This document shows, in pieces, positions 34,671 to 43,290 of a stretch of 64,000 nucleotides of DNA. The notes below the pieces were generated by a model, which ran no database searches, was not told where the DNA came from, and was given only the letters and a program-made list of their open reading frames with translations. Within the stretch, counting starts at the first letter, position 1. Each line of letters starts with the position of its first letter. Source of the stretch: Minwuia sp048007105 (GTDB lineage: Bacteria > Pseudomonadota > Alphaproteobacteria > Minwuiales > Minwuiaceae); contig NZ_CP180352.1 of NCBI RefSeq assembly GCF_048007105.1, forward strand, positions 3,410,001 to 3,474,000, read 5' to 3'. The position numbers and the translations under genes were made by a program.

Positions 34671-34703
34671 GACGGGCCGCCCTCAAAGAGAGGACGGCCC
34701 GTC
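34671..34703 (+). terminator. Rho-independent terminator after the Rieske gene
   Basis: A 14-bp stem, GACGGGCCGCCCTC pairing with GAGGACGGCCCGTC (one G-T wobble), with loop AAAGA, followed by a T-rich tail (GCGGTTTTCGTTT). It lies 87 nt after the stop. Confidence 0.8.
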
Positions 34704-34783
34704 GCGGTTTTCGTTTGCCGAATCCGGATATTCCCGAACGGCAGGGAACGGGGCGCCGGATGATCGGCGACGCCCCGTCCGGC

Positions 34784-35269
34784 CTACATCTTCGGAAGGA
34801 TGACCGTGTCGATTACATGGATCACGCCGTTGTCCGCCCCGATATCGGCCTGGACGACCGTGGCGTCGTCGACGGTCACCGCCGCGCCAGTGGCGTCGAT
34901 GGCGACAGCCGAGCCCTGCACGGTCGTCGGGCTCGCCGTCTTGCCGGCGATGTCGCCGCTCATGACCTTTCCGGGCAGGACATGGTAGGTCAGCACTGCA
35001 ACCAACTGATCCTTGTTCTCGGGCTTCAGGAGGTTCTCCACCGTACCCTCGGGCAGCTTCGAGAAGGCCTCATCGGTCGGTGCGAAGACCGTGAACGGGC
35101 CGTCGCCTTTCAGGGTGTCGACCAGACCTGCGGCCTGCACCGCGGCGACGAGTGTGTTGAAGGAACCAGCCGACACGGCGGTGTCGACGATGTCCTTGGC
35201 CGAAGCAGCTGCAGAGAACAGCATCAGGGGAACGGCCACGGACGCGGCGAGAAGATTACGAAACGACAT
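34784..35269 (-). CDS. Fasciclin (FAS1) domain secreted protein
   Basis: A 161-residue exported protein with a signal peptide (MSFRNLLAASVAVPLMLFSAAASA) and one fasciclin domain (about residues 25-161). The family motifs are FTVFAPTDEAFSKLP, VLTYHVLPGKVM and the C-terminal NGVIHVIDTVILP. FAS1 domains mediate adhesion or matrix contacts outside the cell. ATG is chosen because it starts the signal peptide; the open frame extends upstream without support. It is flanked by the Rieske gene terminator and a divergent SOUL protein. Confidence 0.88.
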   Translation of the reverse strand: MSFRNLLAASVAVPLMLFSAAASAKDIVDTAVSAGSFNTLVAAVQAAGLVDTLKGDGPFTVFAPTDEAFSKLPEGTVENLLKPENKDQLVAVLTYHVLPGKVMSGDIAGKTASPTTVQGSAVAIDATGAAVTVDDATVVQADIGADNGVIHVIDTVILPKM

Positions 35270-35433
35270 TTCAAGACTCCATTGGGACTGACAGTCGAAG
35301 CCCCGCCGGTGCGCACCTTGAGGGACGATCCGGGCGGACTGTCGTTCGCCCGAAATCGCGATTGCTACGGCCGCCTCCATTGCCCGGATCATTGGCAGCC
35401 TGCCTGTCATCCGATCGGCCGCGCGTCCGTAGT

Positions 35434-36108
35434 ATGGTCATGAGACCTGCTCACCCATCCCGCCTGTTCCGCGGAATCCTTGGCGTTCTCGCATTGACGG
35501 CGTTCCTCGCCGGCTGCTCGGTCGTCGGCGACCGTTCGGGAACCGGACAGATTCACTATGATGTGATCGGCGACCTCGGCGACGGTGTCGAGATCCGGCA
35601 GTATCCGCCCCGGGTGGCCGCAGAGGTAACGGATCGCGACGGCGCCAATTCGGCGTTCCGGACGCTCGCCGCCTACATCTTCGGCAGAAACCGGTCCGGG
35701 ACGGAGATCGCGATGACGGCGCCGGTCGAGATGCAGCCGGCCGCCGCCGATAGCGGCATGGCTGGCCCTGTCGATGTGCGTCCGCAGCCTGACGGTTCGG
35801 TGCACATGCGCTTCTTTCTTCCCGCCGGCTTCGACCTGGAGACCGCACCGCTGCCGCTGGATGAGGCGGTCCGGCTGCGCGAGTTGCCGACACAGTCGAT
35901 CGCAGCGCTGCGCTTCAGCGGGTTACGGGATGACGAACGGACGCGCGAACACCAGGCCAGGCTGCTCGACCGGCTTGAAGGGTCGGGATGGCGAGCAGCC
36001 GGGCCGCCGTCAGCCTTCCACTACGATCCGCCCTGGACCTTGCCCTTCCTGCGCCGCAACGAAGCCGTCGTGCCCGTCGAACCTGGGCCCGAAGCTCGGC
36101 AACGTTAA
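35434..36108 (+). CDS. SOUL heme-binding family lipoprotein
   Basis: A 224-residue protein with an N-terminal lipoprotein signal ending in the lipobox LAGC (cysteine about residue 29), then a SOUL domain (about residues 42-210). SOUL features are EIRQYPPRVAAEV near the start, IAMTAPVEM, the VHMRFFLPAGFDLETAP strand and RFSGLRDDE. Family members bind heme or other tetrapyrroles, although several do not. Start is ambiguous between two ATG codons 6 nt apart. The link to the heme uptake cluster 30 kb to the left is speculative. Confidence 0.85.
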   Translation: MVMRPAHPSRLFRGILGVLALTAFLAGCSVVGDRSGTGQIHYDVIGDLGDGVEIRQYPPRVAAEVTDRDGANSAFRTLAAYIFGRNRSGTEIAMTAPVEMQPAAADSGMAGPVDVRPQPDGSVHMRFFLPAGFDLETAPLPLDEAVRLRELPTQSIAALRFSGLRDDERTREHQARLLDRLEGSGWRAAGPPSAFHYDPPWTLPFLRRNEAVVPVEPGPEARQR

Positions 36109-36282
36109 CTCCTCCGCGACGTCAGAACCCGGGCCGATCTGGGCATCGGCCTGCAGGTGAGGCTCAGGCCGGCAATCTAAACAACCGGCAGCGCGACCTG
36201 CATCGGCGCGGGCGGCAACATCGTGCCGTCGATCAGGTCGCGGCGGAACCGACCTCAAAACTTTCATCGGACGCGGATCGGG

Positions 36283-37005
36283 TCAGACCACGAACTGGCC
36301 GCCGTTGGCCGTGATCGTCGACCCGGTGATGAAGCCGGCCTCGTCGGAGGCCAGAAAGACGACGCAGCGGCCGATCTCCTCGGGCGTTCCGAGTCGCCCG
36401 ACCGGGATCTGCGCGATGATGCTCTCCCGGACCTTCTCCGGCACAGCCATCACCATGTCGGTGCCGACATAGCCCGGGCAGATGGCGTTGACGGTGATCC
36501 CCTTCGCCGCGCCCTCCTGAGCCAGCGCCTTCGTGAAGCCGAGATCGCCGGCCTTGGCGGCGGAGTAGTTGGCCTGCCCTATCTGCCCCTTCTGGCCATT
36601 GATGGAGCTGATGCTGATGACCCGTCCGAATCCGCGTTCCCGCATGCCGGGCCAGACGGGATGGGTCATGTTGAAAAGGCCGTCCAGATTCGTACCCATC
36701 ACGTCGCGCCACTGGGCGGGTGTCATGCGATGGAACATGCTGTCGCGCGTGATCCCGGCATTGTTGACCAGGATATCGACGGGACCGACAGCGGATTCCA
36801 CGTCCGCGATCCCCGCCACGCATTCGTCATAGTGCGCAACGGACCACTTGAAGACGGGAATGCCGGTTTCATCGTGAAAACGCGCCGCAACCTCGTCATT
36901 GCCGGCGTAGTTCGCGGCCACCTTGTAGCCTGCCGCCCCGAGCGCGACCGATATGGCCGCGCCGATTCCGCGCGTGCCGCCAGTAACCAGCGCCGTTCGT
37001 TCCAT
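36283..37005 (-). CDS. phaB: Acetoacetyl-CoA reductase (PhaB type)
   Basis: A 240-residue SDR with the NADPH motif TGGTRGIG, the NNAGITRDSMFHRMT stretch highly typical of PhaB, the catalytic SSINGQKGQIGQANYSAAKAG (Ser, Tyr, Lys) and a QFVV end. It reduces acetoacetyl-CoA to (R)-3-hydroxybutyryl-CoA for polyhydroxybutyrate. ATG with MERTALVTGG is chosen behind a GGGGGGAGA ribosome site. No phaA or phaC is in the window. It lies immediately downstream of the second 63-residue small-protein gene. Confidence 0.92.
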   Translation of the reverse strand: MERTALVTGGTRGIGAAISVALGAAGYKVAANYAGNDEVAARFHDETGIPVFKWSVAHYDECVAGIADVESAVGPVDILVNNAGITRDSMFHRMTPAQWRDVMGTNLDGLFNMTHPVWPGMRERGFGRVISISSINGQKGQIGQANYSAAKAGDLGFTKALAQEGAAKGITVNAICPGYVGTDMVMAVPEKVRESIIAQIPVGRLGTPEEIGRCVVFLASDEAGFITGSTITANGGQFVV

Positions 37006-37064
37006 GTCTCCCCCCAACGCGCCCCATTTTTCGGGGCGTCAATCCTGCCTTCAGGTTTCCGGAA

Positions 37065-37256
37065 TCAGCCGCCGACGTAGACGCCCTGCGCCGGTCGATA
37101 GAAAATCTTCTGGTTGTGCAGGCGGCCCAGCAGCGCGCTGATCCGGTGCCCCTCGGCCGGATCGTCGATGGTTCGGGACTGCATGGACCGAAGCGCCGTC
37201 TCGATCAGATCCATGTCCTCGGGATCGAGATCGAAGCTGCTGTTGTACTTCGGCAT
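37065..37256 (-). CDS. Conserved 63-residue small protein, copy 2
   Basis: A 63-residue protein starting MPKYNSSFDLDPED and ending KIFYRPAQGVYVGG, with a GGGGAGA ribosome site. It is identical to copy 1 at about 46 positions, and 22 of its last 25 residues match. It lies 59 nt upstream of phaB on the same strand and 43 nt downstream of the CoA-transferase gene. No known motif is recognised. Being encoded next to PhaB could suggest a link to CoA-ester or granule metabolism, but copy 1 lies elsewhere, so this is weak. Confidence 0.8.
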   Translation of the reverse strand: MPKYNSSFDLDPEDMDLIETALRSMQSRTIDDPAEGHRISALLGRLHNQKIFYRPAQGVYVGG

Positions 37257-37299
37257 TCGAAATCTCCCCGGTTCCGGCCGCTTGCTGGATGCGGCGCCT

Positions 37300-38538
37300 C
37301 TACGACGCCATCCGGATTTCGGTTTCCGGGCTCGATACGAGGCCCGCATCGAACAGGGAACCGATCTGCCGGTCGGAGAGTCCGGCGATGTCCGCCAGGA
37401 TCTCCTCGGTATGCTCGCCCAGGCGCGGTGCCGGACATGCCGGCCGACGTTCGGAACCCGAGAAGGTGACCGGCGATGCAGGCGCCAGGTGGTGTCCGGC
37501 GCCGGGCTGGTCGATCACGCTGAACATCGGATTGGCGGTCGAGAAATCATCGTCCTGATCCAGCGCTTCGGCGAATGTCCGGAACACGGACCAGGTCACG
37601 CCGGCCTTGTCGAACATCGGACCGATTTCCCTGACACGCCGGGCCGCGAACCAGGGCGCAAGTATCGCGGTAATCGCCTTGCGCGCCTTCCAGCGTTCGC
37701 CCTCGTCGGACAGATCGACGCCAAGCTCCGAGGCGAGCGCCTGCATTCTGTCGGTCGTATCGGTGACCTTCAGCAGATTGGCCCACTGGCGTTCGGTCAG
37801 CCCGACCACCATGACACGCTGACCGTCGTAGCAGGGAAAATCCTGGCCGTAGGCGCCGTAGAGCGCATTGCCCGCCCTGGCGCGGCTGGTCCCGTTCACC
37901 GAGACTTCGCCGATGATGCCCAGATGTCCGATCATCGCCGCCGCGACATCCTTCAGGGAGAACTCGGCATACTGGCCCTCACCCGTCCGCAGCCGGTGAC
38001 GTTCCGCCGCCAGCAGCGCTGAGACGATCATGTTGCCGGCGATGCAGTCCCAAGCGGGAAGCGCGTGCGCAACCGGTTCGGAAGATTCTTCGGGACCCGT
38101 CACCATCGGGAAGCCGACAGCCGGATTGACCGTGTAGTCGACGGCCGGGCGTCCGTGCCGATCGCCTTTCAGCACCGCCATGCACAGGTCCGGACGGTGT
38201 GCCCGCAGGGTCTCGTAGTCCGTCCAGCCCTTCACGGCGAGATTGGTCATGAACAGACCCGAATCCCGGCCCGGTGCGCAGATGATCTCGGTCACGATCT
38301 CCCGCGCGCGGGCGTCTCTCATGTCGATCGCGATCGAGCGCTTGCCCTTGTTCATGCCCGCCCAGAAGTGGCTGTGACCGGATGGGGTGACGGGCCAGCG
38401 CGTCATGTCGAGCCCGCCCTCGAGACGATCGATGCGGATCACGTCCGCACCCATCTGGGCCAGCGTCATGCCGGCAAGCGGAACGGCGACGAAAGCCGAG
38501 CTCTCGACAACGCGCATCCCCTGAAGGACGCCGCTCAT
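37300..38538 (-). CDS. CaiB/BaiF family CoA-transferase
   Basis: A 412-residue class III CoA-transferase: LQGMRVVESSAFVAVPLAGMTLAQMGADVIRID opens the Rossmann domain, and the NKGKRSIAIDMRDARAREI stretch follows. The catalytic Asp of class III enzymes is expected near DSGLFMTNLAVKG/ LCMAVLKGD. It starts within the stop of the hydratase gene (ATGA). Substrate assignment is open; similar pairs with a FAS1/MaoC hydratase occur in mesaconate and itaconate routes (Mct-Meh, Ict-Ich). Confidence 0.85.
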   Translation of the reverse strand: MSGVLQGMRVVESSAFVAVPLAGMTLAQMGADVIRIDRLEGGLDMTRWPVTPSGHSHFWAGMNKGKRSIAIDMRDARAREIVTEIICAPGRDSGLFMTNLAVKGWTDYETLRAHRPDLCMAVLKGDRHGRPAVDYTVNPAVGFPMVTGPEESSEPVAHALPAWDCIAGNMIVSALLAAERHRLRTGEGQYAEFSLKDVAAAMIGHLGIIGEVSVNGTSRARAGNALYGAYGQDFPCYDGQRVMVVGLTERQWANLLKVTDTTDRMQALASELGVDLSDEGERWKARKAITAILAPWFAARRVREIGPMFDKAGVTWSVFRTFAEALDQDDDFSTANPMFSVIDQPGAGHHLAPASPVTFSGSERRPACPAPRLGEHTEEILADIAGLSDRQIGSLFDAGLVSSPETEIRMAS

Positions 38539-39404
38539 TGCACCCACTCCATCCGGGCCACCAGGCCCTGATGATCCGAAGTGGCGGTGCAGAGATCGTA
38601 GGCATCTCCGTCTCGGACGCCGAGCAGGCGCAGGGGTTCGGTATCGAACATCGGATGCACTCCCTTGAAGCGGAAAGATCGTGGCGCGGCGCCGGCGTGA
38701 CGCGTGGCCGCCTCCATCAGCAGGATGGCCTGCAGAGGGCCGTGAACGACGAGCGCCGGATACTTCTCCACTTCGATCGCATAGGTGCGGTCGTAGTGGA
38801 TCCGGTGCGTGTTGAACGTCGCGGCCGAGAACCGGAAGAGACGCTGAGGACTCGCCTCGACATGTTCCTCGAAAGCCGGTGCGGCGGGCGGCACAAGTGC
38901 CTTAGGCGCCCGGAACCGGTCCGGGATGTTCAGGTAGACGATGTCCTGGCGTTCGTCGATCTGACCGTCCGCGCCTTCGATCCGGTGACGCACGCGCACG
39001 AAGTACATCGGACCGGCCCCGCCCTCGTTGGCGTCGACCGCCTCGATCCGGGACGAACGCTGGAGAGGTTCGCCGATCTTCAGCGCACCATCGAAGCGCA
39101 GCTCGCCGCCCGCCCACATCCGGCGGGGCAAGGGAACCGGCGGCAGGAAGCCGCCGCGCCGGGGGTGACCGTCGTCGCCGAGTTCGCTCATCGCGGAGAA
39201 TTCGGGGAAAGCCGCCCAGTGCCAGAGCGCTGGCATCGCCTCACCGGACCCGCAATCGGCGGTGCGCGACCGGGCATGCCCCGTCGCGGCGGCAAGCATC
39301 CCAGCAAGCTCCTCGTTCAACCGCCCTTCGCGCGTCTCGGTCGCTCCGATCCATGCGCTGAGGTCCCTGGTCGTCGAAGCCTCGATCTCGGAATGGGCGT
39401 TCAC
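38535..39404 (-). CDS. FAS1-type dehydratase/MaoC-like hydratase (mesaconyl-CoA hydratase-like)
   Basis: A 289-residue double hotdog-fold protein. An N-terminal FAS1-type domain (about residues 10-165, with LPRRMWAGGELRF near 93) is followed by a MaoC-like domain (about residues 180-289) with FNTHRIHYDRTYA and the PALVVHGPLQAILL catalytic-helix region. Related enzymes hydrate 3-methylfumaryl-CoA (Meh) or itaconyl-CoA (Ich). It overlaps the CoA-transferase by ATGA and diverges from the XRE regulator, so the three form a compact unit. No lyase gene (Mcl or Ccl) is nearby. Confidence 0.85.
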   Translation of the reverse strand: MNAHSEIEASTTRDLSAWIGATETREGRLNEELAGMLAAATGHARSRTADCGSGEAMPALWHWAAFPEFSAMSELGDDGHPRRGGFLPPVPLPRRMWAGGELRFDGALKIGEPLQRSSRIEAVDANEGGAGPMYFVRVRHRIEGADGQIDERQDIVYLNIPDRFRAPKALVPPAAPAFEEHVEASPQRLFRFSAATFNTHRIHYDRTYAIEVEKYPALVVHGPLQAILLMEAATRHAGAAPRSFRFKGVHPMFDTEPLRLLGVRDGDAYDLCTATSDHQGLVARMEWVQ

Positions 39405-39493
39405 GCGTCTCCTCCCTGAAACGGTTCAGCCGGTTGGCCGGAGACGATCCTTCCCATACGTAAACCTGGAATCCCAGGGATTTCGGGTGCGCC

Positions 39494-39540
39494 TGTAAAG
39501 GCCGGATTTTACAGATTTCAATTTCAGTAAAATTGTAAAA
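39494..39540. promoter_or_regulatory. Three TGTAAA/TTTTACA elements between the hydratase and regulator genes
   Basis: TGTAAA at 39494, TTTTACA at 39507 and TGTAAAA at 39534 form overlapping inverted repeats 18-60 nt upstream of the XRE regulator gene and 90-140 nt upstream of the hydratase start. They are the best candidate sites for the adjacent regulator. Confidence 0.55.
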
Positions 39541-39557
39541 TCGACTAAGCTAGGCGA

Positions 39558-40958
39558 ATGAAAACCTATATCGGTCCCAGGCTCCGGCGCCTCAGACAGC
39601 AGCGCAACCAGACCCAGGCCGAGATGGCTCGGTTGCTGGGCATCTCCACGTCGTATGTGAACCTGCTCGAGAACAACGAGCGCTCGGTGTCCGTCTCCGT
39701 CCTGCTGAAGCTGCTGGAGGTGTACCGCGTCGACTGGCGCGACATCACCGAAGACGATCAGGCCACGCAACTCGCCGACCTGCGCGCGGCCTTGCAGGAT
39801 CCGCTGTTCGAGCAGGACCGCCCCGATCTGCAGCAGCTCCGCGCCGCGCTGGCGCACAGTCCCGATCTGGCGGCCTGCTTCCTGCGGCTCCACGGCGCAT
39901 ACCAGTCGGTCAGCGAGCACTTCCTGACCCTCGCCGAGGCCGGCGCCGCGCCGGACATGGTGAACCTGTCGCCCGAAGCATCGGTTCATGCGTTCTTCCG
40001 GCGCCGCGACAACCACTTCGAGCCACTCGAAGACGCGGCCCGGGCCCTGACCGCCGGCGACATGTTCCCGCCCGACGAGATCTACAGCTGGATCAAGCGC
40101 AAGCTGCGGGACGATCTCGGGATCGCGGTGCAACTGGCGCCGACCGGCGACCTGCCGCAGACGCTACGACGCTACGACGCACAGCGCAGGCAGGTGCTGC
40201 TGTCGGAGGCGCTGGATCACCCCAACCGTGTCTTCCAGCTGTTCCACATCGTCTGCCTGGTCCAGCACGAAGGCCTGCTCGACGAATTGCTGGCGGAGTT
40301 TGGGATCGAGGACGAACGCGGCCAGGCGCGTTGCAGGGTGGAACTCGCCAACTATTTCGCCGCCGCGGCCCTGATGCCCTATGACGCGTTCCTGGCGGAG
40401 GCGCGCGGGTCGAAATACGACTTCGATCACCTCGCGACCCGCTTCGGCGTCAGCTTCGAACAGGCCTGTCACCGCGCGGCCACCCTGCGCCGCCCGGGCG
40501 CGACCGGCGTGCCCTTCTTCTTTCTCCGCGTCGACCGGGCCGGAAACGTGACCAAACGCTTCAACTCGACCAAGTTCCATCTGGCCGAGCATGGCGGCTC
40601 CTGCCCACGGCTTGAGGTGCATGGATGCTTCCGGACGCCCGGACGCATCGTGCCGCAGCTGGTGGAAATGCCGGACGCCAGCAAGTTCGTGGTGTTCGCG
40701 CGCACCGTCGACCGGCCCAGCTTCACACGCCTTGCACAGGACAACCGCCTGGCGATCGCGATCGGCTGCCCGATCGAACATGCCGGCGAGATCGGCTATG
40801 CCGACGAGATGCACCTCCCCGCCGCCCATGCGACCGAGATCGGTATCAATTGCCGGATCTGTCCGCGGCGGCACTGCGACCAGCGCGCCCAGCCCGCACT
40901 CACTACGGCAGGCCCCGTCGACACAAACCTGCGCGGCGCAACCCGCTACGAAAGCTGA
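39558..40958 (+). CDS. XRE regulator of the short-chain fatty acyl (ScfR/PccR/RamB) family
   Basis: A 466-residue regulator with an N-terminal XRE HTH (about residues 8-62: LRQQRNQTQAEMARLLGIS, YVNLLENNERSVSVSVLLKL), a central IrrE/ImmA-like region (about residues 170-290) and a C-terminal DUF2083-type sensor with CRICPRRHC near residue 435. The canonical HExxH zinc protease motif is not evident. Relatives (PccR, RamB, MccR) sense short-chain acyl-CoAs and control propionate, acetate or methylcitrate genes. Its divergence from the CoA-transferase/hydratase pair suggests it controls them. Confidence 0.9.
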   Translation: MKTYIGPRLRRLRQQRNQTQAEMARLLGISTSYVNLLENNERSVSVSVLLKLLEVYRVDWRDITEDDQATQLADLRAALQDPLFEQDRPDLQQLRAALAHSPDLAACFLRLHGAYQSVSEHFLTLAEAGAAPDMVNLSPEASVHAFFRRRDNHFEPLEDAARALTAGDMFPPDEIYSWIKRKLRDDLGIAVQLAPTGDLPQTLRRYDAQRRQVLLSEALDHPNRVFQLFHIVCLVQHEGLLDELLAEFGIEDERGQARCRVELANYFAAAALMPYDAFLAEARGSKYDFDHLATRFGVSFEQACHRAATLRRPGATGVPFFFLRVDRAGNVTKRFNSTKFHLAEHGGSCPRLEVHGCFRTPGRIVPQLVEMPDASKFVVFARTVDRPSFTRLAQDNRLAIAIGCPIEHAGEIGYADEMHLPAAHATEIGINCRICPRRHCDQRAQPALTTAGPVDTNLRGATRYES

Positions 40959-41187
40959 CGGCGCCGGGAGCGCCGGGCCGCAATTGTGGGCAGGCGGCTG
41001 GACGCCGCGATCACCGGCTTCCGCCTGACCAACACGCCGATCCCTGAACCTGCGTGACGCCACCTCAGTCAAATTGCTTGATGGGGCTCCACCTCCAGAC
41101 GAAGGACCACACAGGGCGCAGCCGACGGGTTCAATCGACGTCCCGCTCAATCAGAGAGCGCAGATGCGAGATGGGCTGCGGCGCGCG

Positions 41188-41304
41188 CTAGGGCGCGGAT
41201 GCTGCTGGCAGTTCGCGTTCCACATCGATCAAACGGTACTTCCGCGGAGTGAGCAATTCGAGGCTCGAGTACGGGCGGTGACGATCGTAGTCGTCGATCC
41301 AGCG
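41188..41304 (-). pseudogene. IS3-like transposase, C-terminal remnant
   Basis: An in-frame 38-codon stretch ending in a stop reads RWIDDYDRHRPYSSLELLTPRKYRL, matching the C-terminus of IS3-family OrfB transposases (YNHRRPHSSLGxxTP). The codon before RW is a stop, so the fragment lacks any start. It is too short to be a gene and has no visible inverted repeats. It marks a decayed insertion. Confidence 0.6.
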
Positions 41305-41324
41305 TCACGCCTGCGCCGCCGACG

Positions 41325-41660
41325 TCAGAACGTGATGGTTCCGCTGCCGATGCTGAACCCGCCGTACGTTGCGGTTGCCGGAACGCCAGCATCATCATAG
41401 CGAACCGTCGCATTTCCGGTTTGACCCTTGCTGCAGGCAAGAGGGCGCAGTTCGCTGCCACCTGGTTTCGGGTTGCTGTAGATGGCCGAACACACTCCAT
41501 CTTTCACGGTGACAATGAGCGCGTAGCTGCCGTCCGAACGGGCCTTGATGGTTCCGGAAGACGTTCCGCCAGTGCTGTTGGGACCGGTTCCACTCATGGA
41601 ATTTCCCGAACAGTTCGCCAGAAGCAAGACGGCCAAAGCCGCCAGAATAAAGAGCTTCAC
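41325..41660 (-). CDS. Putative lipoprotein of unknown function
   Basis: A 111-residue protein starting at GTG behind GGAGGA, with a hydrophobic signal (KLFILAALAVLLLANC) ending in the lipobox cysteine. The mature part is rich in Gly, Ser and Thr, then has VTVKDGVCSAIYSN and a repeat-like GVPATATYGGFSIGSGTITF tail. I recognise no domain. It lies between two remnants of mobile elements, so it may have arrived with them. A longer upstream frame is not supported. Confidence 0.55.
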   Translation of the reverse strand: MKLFILAALAVLLLANCSGNSMSGTGPNSTGGTSSGTIKARSDGSYALIVTVKDGVCSAIYSNPKPGGSELRPLACSKGQTGNATVRYDDAGVPATATYGGFSIGSGTITF

Positions 41661-41786
41661 TCCGGCATCCTCCGAATCACAATCGCCTACGCCCGAACAA
41701 ACCATATCAAGATAGGCCAACCCGGCGATCTGAATAGCCCGCTGGTTTGCAGATGCCATCTTCCCTAATCTTGAGGCAAGGAGTCC

Positions 41787-42095
41787 ATGATGGGCAAGGG
41801 CAATTTCAGCGACTCACTCTCGGAACTGCAGAACCGGAAGAAGGCATTGGAAGTTCAGCTTGAACAGGCTGGTTCCGAGGCGAGGATCCATGTCCACCCG
41901 AACGTCGCCGAACTGTATCGCCGCAAGGTGACGTAACAGAGCCATCTGCTCACCAACGAAGCGACACGCCCATAGGCGATGGAGATTATCCGCTCGCTGA
42001 TTGACCACATCGAGGTTCACAAGGGTGTGAAGCGCGGCAAGCCGGACGTCGTCCTTGTCGGAGCCTTGGCAAGCATTCTGGAATACGCATGCACG
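41787..42095 (+). pseudogene. Serine recombinase (resolvase/invertase-like), C-terminal remnant with two stops
   Basis: The frame beginning MMGKGNFSDSLSELQNRKKALE reads on through HPNVAELYRRKV, two in-frame stops (TAA at 41934, TAG at 41973) and AMEIIRSLIDHIEVHKGVK to a VVLVGALASILEYA end. This pattern (coiled LExxL, YRRKV, RSLID, GALASIL) matches the C-terminal part of long serine recombinases of Pin/transposon type. The N-terminal catalytic domain is absent. It ends about 45 nt from tRNA-fMet. Confidence 0.6.
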
Positions 42096-42141
42096 GAAAC
42101 CAGAACCGCCGCCTCCAGGGGAGACGGCGGTAGGGTCTTGG

Positions 42142-42218
<77 letters not shown>

Positions 42219-42321
42219 TCAGTGGTGCGGAGCGCCGATATAGACCCTGTCCCGGTGCTTGTGAACCCCCGCCGAAAGAAAAATATGACTCTGTCGTGAC
42301 AGCCCGTATCAGGCGCCGGCC

Positions 42322-43290
42322 TCAGCCGCGGCGACCCTGCGTCAACCGCCCGGAGAGCCATCGCAGAAGGCGTTCGAACTGTGGCGTCACGCCCCGCGGC
42401 GCCAGCATGATCAGGCCGATCAGAACGAAGCCGTAGATCGGAAAGGCGATGTATTGCGAGAGGCCCTGCGACAGCGACGAGAGCACCGCGAGCATCACCG
42501 CCCCCACCAGCGCACCGGCAAGACTGTGAATGCCGCCGGCCACCGCGCCAACCAGAAGCGTGATCGAGAAGAACACCGAATAGGCGTCGGGCGCGACGAA
42601 GTCGTCGAGCAGCCCGGTGATCGCGCCGGCGACCGCCGTCACCGCGCCGGAGACGGCAAACGCCAGGGCGCGGTAGTAGCCGACATGCACGCCCATGGAA
42701 CTGGCGGCCAGGGGCTGGTCGCGGGCGGCGCGGAAGGCCCGTCCCCAGCGGCTGCGCAGCACATTGTCCAGCATCACGAAGACCGCCAGGGTGATTGCCA
42801 GGGTGACGAACCACCACCACTGGTCGTCGGTGAGCCCGGTCCAGACGGGTGCGCCGGGCCGCTCCAGGTAGAGCCCCTGAACGCCGCCGGTCCAGTCTTC
42901 CAGCCAGGTCGACTTGAGCACTCTCGGCAGGCTGATCGCCAGCCCCCACGTCAGCAGCGCAAGATGCACCGCGCTCAGCCGCGCCGCGGGCCAGCCGAAG
43001 CCGAAACCGAGCAACCCGCCCCAGAGCGCCGCCAGCGGCAGGCACAGATAGGGGCTGAGCCCGAGCTGCTGGCCGCCGATCCCCACCGCATAGGCTCCGA
43101 GGGCGAAGAAGGCGCTCTGGCCGATGGAGAAGAGGCCGGCAACGCCCGTCAGCAGGTTCACTCCGGCGATCGCGATGGCCAGCGCAAGCAACCGCGTCAT
43201 CGAATAGATCGTGTAGCCTTCCGTCACGAACGGCAGGACACACCCGCCGGCGACAAGCGCCAGCCCGATCATGTAGGCAGGCCGGATCAT
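42322..43290 (-). CDS. livM: Branched-chain amino acid ABC transporter permease LivM, orphan
   Basis: A 322-residue permease of the LivM type, with about 9 helices, the signature region LLTGVAGLFSIGQSAFFALGAYAV and the C-terminal YGFVLIGLIMLAPRGV. LivM pairs with LivH to pass branched-chain amino acids or other carboxylates. No livH, livG, livF or binding protein is adjacent in the window, so partners must be elsewhere or the unit has decayed. The start overlaps the VOC gene stop by ATGA. The following gene on this strand is tRNA-fMet, after about 100 nt. Confidence 0.88.
   Translation of the reverse strand: MIRPAYMIGLALVAGGCVLPFVTEGYTIYSMTRLLALAIAIAGVNLLTGVAGLFSIGQSAFFALGAYAVGIGGQQLGLSPYLCLPLAALWGGLLGFGFGWPAARLSAVHLALLTWGLAISLPRVLKSTWLEDWTGGVQGLYLERPGAPVWTGLTDDQWWWFVTLAITLAVFVMLDNVLRSRWGRAFRAARDQPLAASSMGVHVGYYRALAFAVSGAVTAVAGAITGLLDDFVAPDAYSVFFSITLLVGAVAGGIHSLAGALVGAVMLAVLSSLSQGLSQYIAFPIYGFVLIGLIMLAPRGVTPQFERLLRWLSGRLTQGRRG

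Noticed and set aside
34671..34703. A small RNA gene from the strong hairpin
   Set aside because: Position just after the Rieske stop and the T-rich tail fit a terminator better.
39426..40133. Minus-strand 235-codon frame opposite the XRE regulator
   Set aside because: Antisense shadow of the regulator; no domain and no promoter logic.
41147..41500. A 117-codon minus-strand gene over the transposase remnant
   Set aside because: The recognisable transposase tail is in another frame, and this frame shows no similarity or ribosome site.
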